A stretch of DNA of 64,000 bases from positions 1,415,501 through 1,479,500 of the forward strand of contig JADJLG010000001.1 in assembly GCA_016710235.1 (NCBI GenBank). The letters are read 5' to 3'. Both the position numbers and the translations under genes were made by a program. This DNA is from Saprospiraceae bacterium (GTDB lineage: Bacteria; Bacteroidota; Bacteroidia; Chitinophagales; Saprospiraceae). The notes beneath the pieces were generated by a model. That model made no database searches. It saw only the letters and a program-made list of their open reading frames with translations, and was not told where the DNA came from. Numbering within the stretch: the stretch's first letter is position 1; each line of letters opens with the position of its first letter. Positions 1 to 9,614 of the stretch are shown piece after piece.

Positions 1-1726
1 TCTGGATCATTGCAGCTATAGAGATAGCTACTATCTGGACAGATGATTCGTGGACCTGCGATGGAGTCTTTGGGTGGTTTGATTACCAAAAAATCGCTCC
101 TGACGTCGCACGATCCATTTTTATCCATAACTTTAGTATAAATAGTATTTGATCCGGTGTATTTCCAATCTAATGCTTGGATATCTAATAATCTGGTGTT
201 ACTTGTTGCTTTAGAAAATGGAGGATTGTATATAGTCCAAATGATTTCATAAGGACTATTTAGCAGTCCTGTAAGTTCAAACGATTTGGTTTCGTCTAAG
301 CAGAATGTATCGCGATGCTCAATAGATAATAGAGTCACCAGTACATCCAATTCTTTGGTGAAGCTGCATTCCGCCAAGGGATGTTCTACTCTTACAGAGA
401 TGGTGTAGTTTCCTGCTTTTAAGAAGTCAATATTGACAATCGAAAGATTGGCACCAGAATTGATTATATGCACCGAATCCATAGGGCTCACCGACCAATA
501 ATACATGGCGCCGGGCCACTTTGGCATCATATAAGTAGCGCGACCAGGATTGCAGAGCAATTTTGGTCCAACTATATCGACGCCTTTTGTCGGTAAGATA
601 GGCACTTTGACTATGGTTCTTTGAGAACAGACAGTACTATCACATGCACTCGCATCAAGGATGACGTAGCCAAATCCATCGGGAGGATATTCTGACCAAA
701 TGACGTCGAGTGTATTCCCTTGTTGCGCCACGATTTGACCATTGATCACTTGCCATGTAAACTGTGAGCAGCTGTCCATAGCAGTATAACGCACTATTTT
801 CTGACTGTCTTGACATACCACGCTAGGACACGAGATGAGTATGGCTCTTTTGTCTTCCACGGTCAGGTTCATTTCATCTATCTGCACACATTGAGCGCAG
901 TTTGTGATGATTAGTTTTACTTTGATTTCCCCGGAAACAGTGAATCTATGGCTGATTTCATTAGTATAATATCGCGCTAGGATTTGATTCGCTTTAAGAA
1001 TCTGCCATTCATATTGCGCACTGTGTGAATTGATGAACTTATTTTTGAATCTAATCTCTTCATTTTTACAGATAATAAGGGGCTGGTGAAAGGAGTCTAT
1101 CAGTTCAATTTTTGCCATTGGTTTTTCAACAAATTGCAAAGGGATACATTGAGAAAAAATACATTTGTTGACTTTATGGGTCACTTGCAGGCAGAGGTTT
1201 TTTAGCTGTGCTGTGCTTCTTGTGAATTTCACTGATGAGTTAGTCCCGATCAGCATGCCATCATATACCCAAATGTAATCATAGTCGTTGCCGGATATAG
1301 TACTTGCGGTAATTGTATCATTGACACATATGGAAGGTATATGAATATCACTTCGATATGGACATGAATATATTGGACTTAGCTCAATCTTAAAATCCTC
1401 CATTTGATTGACCTGGATGCCGAGTTTATATTCTACAGGAGTGAATTGAGTAGCTGTTATTTTTACGATAAGGTATCAGCTCCTGAGGTATTCCACATGA
1501 CTTCGCAAGGGTCGATATTATCTTTGATTATCGTTCCTTTATTCAGTTGGAGTGACCACTTGAGTGAGTAGTTTTTATTACTGGGAAGGCTCGACATGTC
1601 AACCGTGTAACTGGTCTGGCTGTGGTTACAGGGGCTGATTGGCCCTATGATCCCTTGAGCATGGCTGTCATTCAATCCGGTAGTGATTAAAACAAGCAAA
1701 GTAGTAAGAGAGAAGAATCTTTTCAT
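1..1726 (-). pseudogene. Large secreted PKD/Ig-repeat surface protein, frameshifted and cut by the window edge
   Basis: The gene starts at 1726 with a clear Sec signal peptide (MKRFFSLTTLLVLITTGL, cleavage after about SHAQ). The first frame ends at a TAA at 1463-1465. From about 1466 down to base 1 the next frame stays open and continues the same kind of sequence: the join would read ...SGADTL-(S)-VKITATQF, which restores a typical PKD-like strand. One missing base at about 1466-1470 explains this. The downstream part is rich in Cys and in motifs such as GPKLLCNPGR and GPRIICPDSS, spaced like tandem Ig/PKD-type domains of Bacteroidota adhesins. The C-terminus, probably with a T9SS sorting domain, lies outside the window. 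Whether the shift is real or a sequence error cannot be told here. A strong promoter (1890-1920, minus strand) suggests the gene is or was expressed. Confidence 0.72.
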
Positions 1727-1889
1727 CTTGTAAAAATTTTAATGTGTTAATAAAATTGAATTTCTTTAGAGCATGGAGCAGGTCACAAATGAAAACATCC
1801 TTTGAGAAATGAGTTTAGCAATCAATGATATGTGCTATACATCAGGAATGAAAAAAAATAGGAGTATGAGTGTGTGGATATTCTTAAAG

Positions 1890-1920
1890 CAAAAGTAAGC
1901 AAAAAGAGCTGAATGCCAAA
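1890..1920 (-). promoter_or_regulatory. Bacteroidota-type promoter for the left-edge surface protein
   Basis: On the minus strand TTTG (1920-1917) is followed after 19 bases by TACTTTTG (1897-1890), an exact match to TAnnTTTG. Transcription would begin near 1883, giving a leader of about 155 bases before the ATG at 1726. Confidence 0.6.
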
Positions 1921-2021
1921 GAATTCGTTAATTATTTTTAAAAAATGAAGAAAAACTACTTAAATCTCAGTTAAATTGAAAATATTTAAGCGAATTCAGC
2001 TCATATTCAACACAATGGAAT

Positions 2022-2029
2022 TAGATTTG
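2022..2029 (+). promoter_or_regulatory. -7 element (TAGATTTG) upstream of the 1709-residue protein
   Basis: TAGATTTG matches the TAnnTTTG consensus exactly and lies 48 bases before the ATG at 2078. No convincing TTG partner is seen at the usual distance, so the call rests on the -7 box and its position. Confidence 0.4.
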
Positions 2030-2077
2030 TAGTGAACAGCTATACAACGGATCTAAATCAGCGATTAGTGAATCAGT

Positions 2078-5000
2078 ATGAATTCCAAGATTAATCCTAA
2101 TACAAGTCCGGTCAGGCTCTTGAGTCTGATAGGCTGCGTCCTATGGATTGGGGTCATCACCAAGAATTTGATTCATACAGCAAGCCCTAGCCCTAGTTTT
2201 AGCTGTTCATTGCGACCTCTTGACAGTACACAGACTTGTAGTATAAAGGATGCTGTATCCGCTAAGACTACATTGTACTCTGCATGTTCACCTTCCAAAA
2301 TCACTGCACAGGACAGTTGCCCCAGTGGCAAAGAGACGAATATCTGGTATATGGGCTATAGTGGCTTGGATTGGAATCAGGGCCGACCGGACACCATCAG
2401 TTATTTTCAGTATCGTGTAGGAGAAGGTCATACCAGCATCTGCGACCGAGATGGAAATCTCTTATTGTATGAGAATGGTTTAGAACTTTACAATAAAAAT
2501 CACTTCAGAATGCATTGGTTCTGGTACGGTGGCTCAAGTGTCATGACCCTGCTCTTGCCCCAACCGGGCAATGACTCACTCTACCATTTGTTCCAACCGG
2601 AGACAAATTCTCGTACAGGCAAAACGGAGTATTTATACCATACGGTCATCAATATCTTGGCGAATGGGGGGAAGGGACTGATCAAGGGGAGTCAGAGAGA
2701 CAGAAAGATACTCGCTTACAGTGGTGAGCGTATTACAGCCGCTCGACATTGCAATGGCAAGGACTGGTGGGTCATAGGACAGAGAGCCACAGACGAGCAG
2801 TACAGTGTATGGCTGCTCACCGATCAGGGCTTGTCCGCAGCTCCGGTTTGGACGGGATATTCGGGGGTCTATCACAATGATTTTGGAGCCGTGGGTACTT
2901 ATGGACATATCAAGGTCTCTCACGACGGCTCCACATTAGCAGAAGTCACCGGAAGCCATTATATAGAGATACATCAATTTGATCCTGCCACCGGCGTCAT
3001 CAGTAATGGGATGGAAGTCATGGATCGATCCACCAATCAAGAAGACATATACTTCTGCGAGTTTTCATCGGACAATAGCAAGCTGTATGTGAGTGGAGGA
3101 GACGCTGTCTATCAGATGGATCTGTCCAATAGGAATCAGGATAGCATTCGGAACAGTAAGACGGTGATTTATTTACGAGGCACATTCGGGGTTGAAAATT
3201 TTCTAGCTCCAATCATAGGACCCGATGAGAAGATCTATTTTGAAGGAGGCACAGCAGTATTTGGACCCTATCTCGCTGTCGTGCATAAGCCCAACGAGAA
3301 GGGTGTAGCCTGTCAGTTCGAACGCAAGGGACTGAAGATGCCTTATTTTAGTAATTTTGGATCGATACTATTTCCCTCAGGGATGCAGTTCCCCTACAAG
3401 GCGTATATCTATGGGCCTCTGCACAGCTGTCCAGATACTGTACTGAGATTCCGACTCACGGATGCCTGTGCTCATGAGGCGACGCAGTGGACTGTGCTTG
3501 ATGGTGCAGAGCTGAGATCACATCAAGGGGATACGATAGATGTCTATTTCGGTCAGCCAGGAGTCTATCGCATCGCAGCGAGCTATCCTGCGCGCTGTGG
3601 CTTCCGCACCGATACAGCTTGGGTGACAGTGAGTCCATGCGCCTGTGATATCGAGTTCCGATGGACCAGACTAGATACAGTCGTCTGCAAGGGGCAAGAT
3701 GCCTCCATGATCTTCGAGAGCAATGCCACAGACTATAGCATCCGTGGACAGAAGACAGGCGATACTATCCATCTCAAGAATCTACAGAGAGATAGCTGTT
3801 TCGATATCACACTGCACTACCCTAAGTATTGTGATAGTATCGTGACTGTGTGTGTGAGAGTGGAAGAGACCTGTATCGACACTTGCCCCAGTGGCAAAGA
3901 GACGAATATCTGGTATATGGGCTATAGTGGCTTGGATTGGAATCAAGGCAGACCAGATACTATCAGCTATTTTCAGGCAAGACTAGGAGAAGGACATACC
4001 AGTATTTGTGATAGAAATGGCAATCTCTTATTGTACGAGAATGGATTAGAACTCTATAATAAAAATCACTTTAGTATGCATTGGTTTTGGTATGGAAGCT
4101 CTAGTGTCATGACCCTGCTTCTTCCCCAACCGGGAAATGACTCTCTCTACCATTTGTTTCAACCAGAGACGAATGATCGCACTGGACGAATAGAGTATTT
4201 GCACCATACAGTCATCAATGTATTGGCGAATGGGGGGAAGGGACTGATCAAAGGGAGCCAGAAAGATAGAAAGATACTCGCCTATAGTGGTGAGCGCGTC
4301 ACCGCCGCGCGACATTGTAATGGCAAGGACTGGTGGGTCATAGGACAGAGAGCCACAGATGAACAGTATAGTGTTTGGTTGCTCACAGATCAGGGCTTGT
4401 CCGCAGCGCCAGTATGGACAGGATATTCAGGTGTTTATCACAATGATTTTGGAGCCGTGGGCACTTATGGCCATATCAAGGTCTCACACGATGGCTCCAC
4501 ATTAGCAGAAGTCACAGGTGTGCATTATATAGAAATCCATCAGTTTGATCCTGCCACTGGGATCATCAGTAATGGTGTAGAGGTGATGGATCGATCTACA
4601 AATCAAGAAGATGTTTATTGGTGTGAGTTTTCATCGGACAATAGTAAGCTGTATGTCAGTGGAGGAGACGCTGTTTATCAGATGGATCTATCTAATAGGA
4701 ATCAGGATAGCATTCGGAATAGTAAGACGGTGATATATTTACGAGGCACATTCGGAGTCGAAGAAGAATTAGCTCCAATCATAGGGCCAGATGAAAAGAT
4801 CTATTTTGAAGGAGGCACAGCAGTATTTGGACCTTATCTCGCTGTCGTGCATAAGCCCAACGAGAAGGGTGTGGCCTGCCAGTTCGAGCGCAAGGGACTG
4901 AAGATGCCTTATTTTAGTAATTTTGGATCGATACTATTTCCCTCAGGGATGCAGTTCCCCTACAAGGCTTATATCTATGGGCCTCTGCACAGCTGTCCAG

Positions 5001-7207
5001 ATACTGTACTGAGATTCCGACTCACGGATGCCTGTGCTCATGAGGCGACGCAGTGGACTGTGCTTGATGGTGCAGAGCTGAGATCACATCAAGGGGATAC
5101 GATAGATGTCTATTTCGGTCAGCCGGGAGTCTATCGGATCGCAGCGAGCTATCCTGCGCGCTGTGGCTTCCGCACCGATACAGCTTGGGTCACAGTGAGT
5201 CCTTGCGCCTGTGATATAGAGTTTCAGTGGACAAGACTAGATACAGTCGTCTGCAAAGGGCAAGATGCCTCCATTATCTTCGAGAGCAATGCCACAGACT
5301 TTAGCATCCATGGACAGAAGACGGGCGATACCATCCTTCTCAAGAATCTACAGAGAGATAGCTGTTTCGATATCAAGCTGCATTACCCTAAGTATTGTGA
5401 TAGTATCGTGACTGTGTGTGTGAGAGTGGCTCTATCATGGAATACCAAAACACAGCATAGACTTTGTGCTCAAGATAGTATATTCGTCTTTGACAAATGG
5501 GAAAAAACATCTGGAGTCGTGAGCAAATTATATCAATCTGTGGATGGCTGTGACTCATTGTCCACAGTAGAAATCAAAGCCTCAAAAAAAGATAGTACTC
5601 TATTCTATCATAAGATATGTAGAGGTGATACGGTATTTGCATTTGGAAAAAAATGGACAGAAACTGCTAGAGTATCTGAGCTATTGCAGAATAGTTTGGA
5701 TTGTCCTGATTCATTGGTCATTCATGATATTTTTGTTCATGAACTGGCTACCCCAACACAACAAAAATATTTCTACTGCTATGGTGATACCGCATTTTAT
5801 CAAAATAATGCCTACACCAAGAATGAGATTCTTACAGAGAAATTTCAGGATCAAAATGGATGTGACTCTATGCATAGTACAGAATTTATTTTCTATCCCA
5901 AAGTGGAGTTTACACAAGAGATTATTTATAAGTGTAGTGAGGATTCTATTTTGATTAATGGCGTTTATTATAGAGACAGTATCAGTTTGTATTCAGTACT
6001 AAAAAACAATAATGGCTGCGACTCTACTCATACAACCATTGTTAAAAATTTTCCTCGACTATCGACCATTATGCCTACACAATACATCTGTGCAAATGAT
6101 TCCATTTATCTAGCGGGAGCATGGCGAAAAACAACTGGAGATTTTTTTGAAATTCTGAATAGCAACAATGGATGTGATAGCACTATTTTTTATTCAGTCT
6201 CAGTATTGCCCACTATTCCTTTACAACGAAATAATTATTCACTCTGTGCAGAAGACTCTATCTGGATCAGCAACCGTTGGATAAAAAATGCAGATACGAT
6301 CAGAGAAAATTTTATCACAAATCAAGGCTGCGACTCGACGATACTACATCAAGTCCATCTGATTCCTAGTATTCCTAAAACCATTGTGCAGTATTCTATT
6401 TGTCATGGTGATAGTGTAAGTGTTTTAGGAAAATATTATTACGACTCTATCCAATTAGTTCAGCATTTATCTTCTGCTTTATCAGCATGTGATTCTACTA
6501 TCATACATCAAGTATCCTTACTTCCCACACCGACGAGACAGATAGAATTTTTTATTTGTTATGGAGATTCGGTAATAGTAGAAGGCGTGACGATCAATGA
6601 AGAGAAAAGTTGGACACTTCGCAAAAAATCTAATTCAACTATCTATTGCGATAGTATTATAGAATATGCGGTTTACTTTTATGAAGATCTATATGTGGAT
6701 CTACCTGAACGGATCGAGATCACACAAGGCGATAGTATATTTCTCAAAGCGAATTATTCAGATAATGTAAATCAATTTCATTGGATATCATTGGAACAAC
6801 TAAGCTGTACAGATTGTCCAGATCCAATATTAAAACCAAAAGCAAGTGGCGTTTATTTTCTTGAAGTAAAAGATAAAAATGGATGTACAGACATAGATAG
6901 TATTCAAGTTATCGTCATTCCCAATAATGATCCCGATTGGTATATTCCGAATAGCTTTTCTCCCAATGGAGATGGCATAAATGATGAATGGCTACCGGTC
7001 CCAGCATCTTCAGCTGAAATAATTTCTTTATCCATATTTTCGCGCTGGGGCGAACTCATTTACCATACACAGAATCCATGCAAATCATGGGATGGAAATT
7101 ATAATAATACCCCACAACTTCCAGGCGTTTATGTCTATACGTTTACCTATCACAACAGTCAAGATAAAGTTGTAGAAATATCCGGGGATGTTAGTTTGGT
7201 TAGATAA
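2078..7207 (+). CDS. Giant T9SS-exported surface protein with a duplicated 517-residue module, Cys repeats and a CHU_C domain
   Basis: 1709 residues. A hydrophobic stretch (about residues 12-30) serves as signal or anchor. Residues about 79-595 and 601-1117 are two nearly identical 517-residue modules, each beginning (D)xCPSGKETNIWYMGYSG, with a propeller-like segment (FSSDNSKLYVSGG, VYQMDLSN) and a Cys-rich PKD-like end. About eight repeats of some 52 residues follow (1118-1560), each with a Cys-x-x-Asp-Ser start and a GCDS end. The C-terminus (about 1610-1709; IPNSFSPNGDGINDEW, then FSRWGELIY and a terminal SGDVSLVR) is a gliding-motility-associated CHU_C domain, the type B signal for type IX secretion. 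Inference: exported across the outer membrane and held at the surface as an adhesin. The ligand cannot be told from sequence. Confidence 0.88.
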   Translation: MNSKINPNTSPVRLLSLIGCVLWIGVITKNLIHTASPSPSFSCSLRPLDSTQTCSIKDAVSAKTTLYSACSPSKITAQDSCPSGKETNIWYMGYSGLDWNQGRPDTISYFQYRVGEGHTSICDRDGNLLLYENGLELYNKNHFRMHWFWYGGSSVMTLLLPQPGNDSLYHLFQPETNSRTGKTEYLYHTVINILANGGKGLIKGSQRDRKILAYSGERITAARHCNGKDWWVIGQRATDEQYSVWLLTDQGLSAAPVWTGYSGVYHNDFGAVGTYGHIKVSHDGSTLAEVTGSHYIEIHQFDPATGVISNGMEVMDRSTNQEDIYFCEFSSDNSKLYVSGGDAVYQMDLSNRNQDSIRNSKTVIYLRGTFGVENFLAPIIGPDEKIYFEGGTAVFGPYLAVVHKPNEKGVACQFERKGLKMPYFSNFGSILFPSGMQFPYKAYIYGPLHSCPDTVLRFRLTDACAHEATQWTVLDGAELRSHQGDTIDVYFGQPGVYRIAASYPARCGFRTDTAWVTVSPCACDIEFRWTRLDTVVCKGQDASMIFESNATDYSIRGQKTGDTIHLKNLQRDSCFDITLHYPKYCDSIVTVCVRVEETCIDTCPSGKETNIWYMGYSGLDWNQGRPDTISYFQARLGEGHTSICDRNGNLLLYENGLELYNKNHFSMHWFWYGSSSVMTLLLPQPGNDSLYHLFQPETNDRTGRIEYLHHTVINVLANGGKGLIKGSQKDRKILAYSGERVTAARHCNGKDWWVIGQRATDEQYSVWLLTDQGLSAAPVWTGYSGVYHNDFGAVGTYGHIKVSHDGSTLAEVTGVHYIEIHQFDPATGIISNGVEVMDRSTNQEDVYWCEFSSDNSKLYVSGGDAVYQMDLSNRNQDSIRNSKTVIYLRGTFGVEEELAPIIGPDEKIYFEGGTAVFGPYLAVVHKPNEKGVACQFERKGLKMPYFSNFGSILFPSGMQFPYKAYIYGPLHSCPDTVLRFRLTDACAHEATQWTVLDGAELRSHQGDTIDVYFGQPGVYRIAASYPARCGFRTDTAWVTVSPCACDIEFQWTRLDTVVCKGQDASIIFESNATDFSIHGQKTGDTILLKNLQRDSCFDIKLHYPKYCDSIVTVCVRVALSWNTKTQHRLCAQDSIFVFDKWEKTSGVVSKLYQSVDGCDSLSTVEIKASKKDSTLFYHKICRGDTVFAFGKKWTETARVSELLQNSLDCPDSLVIHDIFVHELATPTQQKYFYCYGDTAFYQNNAYTKNEILTEKFQDQNGCDSMHSTEFIFYPKVEFTQEIIYKCSEDSILINGVYYRDSISLYSVLKNNNGCDSTHTTIVKNFPRLSTIMPTQYICANDSIYLAGAWRKTTGDFFEILNSNNGCDSTIFYSVSVLPTIPLQRNNYSLCAEDSIWISNRWIKNADTIRENFITNQGCDSTILHQVHLIPSIPKTIVQYSICHGDSVSVLGKYYYDSIQLVQHLSSALSACDSTIIHQVSLLPTPTRQIEFFICYGDSVIVEGVTINEEKSWTLRKKSNSTIYCDSIIEYAVYFYEDLYVDLPERIEITQGDSIFLKANYSDNVNQFHWISLEQLSCTDCPDPILKPKASGVYFLEVKDKNGCTDIDSIQVIVIPNNDPDWYIPNSFSPNGDGINDEWLPVPASSAEIISLSIFSRWGELIYHTQNPCKSWDGNYNNTPQLPGVYVYTFTYHNSQDKVVEISGDVSLVR
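2312..3862 (+). repeat. Copy 1 of a 1551-bp in-frame tandem duplication
   Basis: This block and 3878-5428 are both exactly 1551 bp, in the same frame and separated by 15 bp. Protein identity is very high (differences such as YRVGE/ARLGE and ENFLA/EEELA). The last third is almost identical at DNA level, while parts of the first half have many synonymous differences, so the copies have either aged unevenly or been partly homogenised. Confidence 0.9.
3878..5428 (+). repeat. Copy 2 of a 1551-bp in-frame tandem duplication
   Basis: Second copy, directly following the first inside the same gene and ending at the same residue pattern (CDSIVTVCVRV). Long direct repeats of this size can recombine, which would delete or add a whole 517-residue module plus linker without breaking the frame. 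Confidence 0.9.
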
Positions 7208-7422
7208 AATTGTAAATAGATAAAAGTGAAGAGATAATAGTGAAAAGCTAAGTATATGATATTTTTTACAAATATAAGTAATTGCCATATTTGTGGTTGA
7301 TATTCAATCTATTGCGATTAATCCACAAGACATGGCAACTGAATACACAGCTTGTGCCATCCTGGAAATTTTACAAGCTGAACTCGAATATTTGAATCTT
7401 AGTAGATTAAAATAAAGAATTC
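7208..7422. other. AT-rich spacer, probably the left flank of the dead insertion sequence
   Basis: No gene is supported here. The stretch lies between the stop of the giant surface protein and the first readable transposase piece and may contain the decayed left end of the element. No inverted repeat matching the right side was found by eye. Confidence 0.35.
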
Positions 7423-8290
7423 ATGATAGAGGCTATTATAAAAACCCAGGCAATTTATTTATGGAAGATGTACGAGCTAATCCCTTCTACAGCAAAGACA
7501 TTGAGTATAAATAGACGGCTTCAACGGTTTGTTTCAGAAGTTGGATTTAATCCAATGCATCTTGACAAAATAATTGTTCGATTGAATGGTATTAGAGATT
7601 TAGTATTTCTTATTATGGATAGAAGAAATTGGAAGTTAGGTGATTCCAATATTAATATTCAAATGTTATCACTGCGCTAGGAAGGAAAAGGCGTCCCTTT
7701 GTTTTGGAAATTCTTAAATTAACGAGGCAATTCGTGTGAAGATGAAAGGATTGAATTATGGATTCAATTTAAGGAGGCTCTTCCTGAAATAGGAATTGGC
7801 GGATTCCTTGCAGACAGGGAGATTATAGACGAAAACTGGTTTTGACAAATTAAATGAATTGAGAATTCTGTTTATAATTCGCATGTGCAATAATTTTCAT
7901 ATTTGTAGAAAATATAGGATGCAGAAGAAAAGAACCTATTTCAAAGATTATCCGTCAATGAATGCAAGGTATTTCATCGACAGAGATCATTTTTAATTCT
8001 TCCATTTTTCATTTCAGGCAAAAAAAATATTGAACAAAGTAGCCAAAGTTGATTCCTGTAAAGTAGTCTCAAATGTGGATCAAGCTAATTTTTTAGAATT
8101 GTATAAAATGAGATGGCAAATCGAATGTATGTTCAAAAATTTGGAAAGTTCCGGATTTGATATTGAAGCTACACATTTAGCAAAGCACAAAAGACTTAAA
8201 GCTTTATTTTCAGTTTTACGTACAGCATTTGTATGGGTTATGAAGCTTGCAGATAAAATGGCACAGGGGATAAAACAAATAAGATATTAA
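7423..8290 (+). pseudogene. Decayed IS4-family DDE transposase
   Basis: Broken into pieces by in-frame stops and at least one frameshift. The first piece (7423-7680) contains FLIMDRRNWKLGDSNINIQML, which corresponds to the first catalytic Asp region of IS4 transposases. The frame then continues past stops at 7678 and near 7720 with RGNSCEDERIELW and GGFLADREIIDENWF, the second Asp (LADREF-like) region. The last piece (about 8030-8290) contains LYKMRWQIECMFKNLESSGF, the Y-(2)-R-(3)-E-(6)-K signature of IS4, and then THLAKHKRLKALFSVL. The element cannot encode an active enzyme. Terminal inverted repeats and target duplications were not recognised, so the outer limits of the insertion are unknown. 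Confidence 0.8.
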
Positions 8291-8522
8291 TACATGGAAG
8301 GTGTCAAATTAGTGAATTTAGACTAGGGTTTCGCGAATTGAAAGTAGTCCTGTTCTTTTCTAATACAAGATTTATAAAGACTATTTTCGGATTTTGGCAT
8401 CTACTTAGAATCAAAAGTCAACAATTCTTTGGTTTTTTGGAAAAGATGTATTTTTTTGAGTTGCAAGGAGACATAGACTCTTATTGTGTGATGTAGAAAA
8501 ACTGTTATTCATAAAAACGAAA
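8291..8522. other. Non-coding spacer right of the dead insertion sequence
   Basis: No gene, RNA or clear repeat is visible. It separates the transposase remnant from the terminator of the minus-strand lipoprotein gene. Confidence 0.35.
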
Positions 8523-8546
8523 AGAGCCCGGCAATAGCCAGGCTCT
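8523..8546 (-). terminator. Intrinsic terminator of the three-repeat lipoprotein gene
   Basis: Read on the minus strand, AGAGCCTGG and CCGGGCTCT form a 9-bp stem with one G-T pair and a six-base loop, followed by TTTTCGTTTTT. It lies about 30 bases after the stop codon at 8575. Confidence 0.7.
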
Positions 8547-8574
8547 ACACCATTTGAATAATTAACTTAACTTT

Positions 8575-9489
8575 TTATCCTCTACAGTCCTTGATCAATT
8601 GTCTAAGTTGAGAGGCATCATTTATGGTCACGATTTCCCCTGTCTCTACGATTTTTACAGAGTAAGGAAACTGGATTTGAGCATTGTGGCCTCTTTTGGT
8701 TGCTGCACGCAATTCATCCTCAGAGTTTACGGTGATAATATCTTTACCTATCTTTATTTGCAAAGGAAACTGCAACTCATAGCAAGGAGTATTCGGATTG
8801 TGACCACCTTTATCAGGTCTGCAAGCTTCTCGAATTGCATCAATATCTGCTTTGCTGTTGATTGTTGCAATCGTTCCGTCTTTTAAAGTTACGGTGTAAG
8901 GATAAGCTATTTCGGGACGACCGCGATTTCCGTTAGAAATCCATGCTTTTACTGCTGCAATCAATTCCTCTTTGGATGCAACTGTTGTGCTAGAGTTGTC
9001 CGGAAAGACGATAGTTACAGGAAAGTTGACAGTATAGCAAGGAGTATCTTGTGCTTCATGAGTTCCTCTGCAATCCTCTATGATTGCTTTGATATCATCT
9101 TTTGAATTTACAGTGACTACTGTACCATCAGACAGGGTAACATCGTAAGGAAATAGAATATGAACATGTCTGCTTTCTTTTCTTCCTAAACTTTTGAGTA
9201 AAGATTTGAATTCGTCAGCCGAAGCGACTTCCTGTGTAGTTGAATCAGGGAGTAATACTGTTACTGGAAACACGATTGTGAAGCAAGGTCCGCCTCTCAT
9301 TTCCAATACCGCAGTCTCTGTTTGGTCAGAAGTAGATAGTACATCTGCTGTTGCAGAATTTTCAGCATCATAGACTGCTAGTTGTTGATCGCTAAGCGTT
9401 GAGCTGATGTCTTCTTTTGAACAAGAGTTGAAAAATATCACGCTCGCTACAAGAAGTAAGCCTGCCAATACATTTTTTAACATTTTCAT
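8575..9489 (-). CDS. Lipoprotein with three tandem paired beta-motif repeats
   Basis: 304 residues. The N-terminus has a lipoprotein signal (hydrophobic stretch then VIFFNSC, Cys at about 23), so the protein should be lipid-anchored in the outer membrane. After an acidic linker come three repeats of about 80 residues. Each has two half-motifs: PCYTVNFPVTIVFPD..TTVAS.EEL, then FPYTVTLKDGT..TINSK.DI and a closing CRG/CRP. The family is not recognised with certainty. The repeats suggest small beta/alpha units, each closed by Cys. The gene is divergent from the sigma/FecR/TonB-receptor operon with a spacer of only 125 bp, so shared control or a shared surface function is plausible but unproven. 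A terminator follows the stop. Confidence 0.8.
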   Translation of the reverse strand: MKMLKNVLAGLLLVASVIFFNSCSKEDISSTLSDQQLAVYDAENSATADVLSTSDQTETAVLEMRGGPCFTIVFPVTVLLPDSTTQEVASADEFKSLLKSLGRKESRHVHILFPYDVTLSDGTVVTVNSKDDIKAIIEDCRGTHEAQDTPCYTVNFPVTIVFPDNSSTTVASKEELIAAVKAWISNGNRGRPEIAYPYTVTLKDGTIATINSKADIDAIREACRPDKGGHNPNTPCYELQFPLQIKIGKDIITVNSEDELRAATKRGHNAQIQFPYSVKIVETGEIVTINDASQLRQLIKDCRG

Positions 9490-9614
9490 ACAGTTTAAAA
9501 TTTTAATAAATTATAGATCATTGTTTACAAAGGGATAAAGATTGTAATTGGATTTTTGTACTCATGTTTTAGAAAAAAATATCAAATTTTAAAAAATCAT
9601 GCCATTTTTGTGTC

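Larger units (their letters stand above)
1727..2077. other. Divergent intergenic region between two surface-protein genes
   Basis: This 351-bp AT-rich spacer separates two divergently transcribed genes for secreted giants. It holds a good minus-strand promoter (1890-1920) and a plus-strand -7 element (2022-2029). I see no further gene, RNA or repeat in it. Confidence 0.6.

Noticed and set aside
2633..2923. Long open frames on the strand opposite the large surface-protein and synthetase genes
   Set aside because: They repeat with the duplicated coding modules, lack promoters, and have no domain logic; they are shadows of the sense genes.
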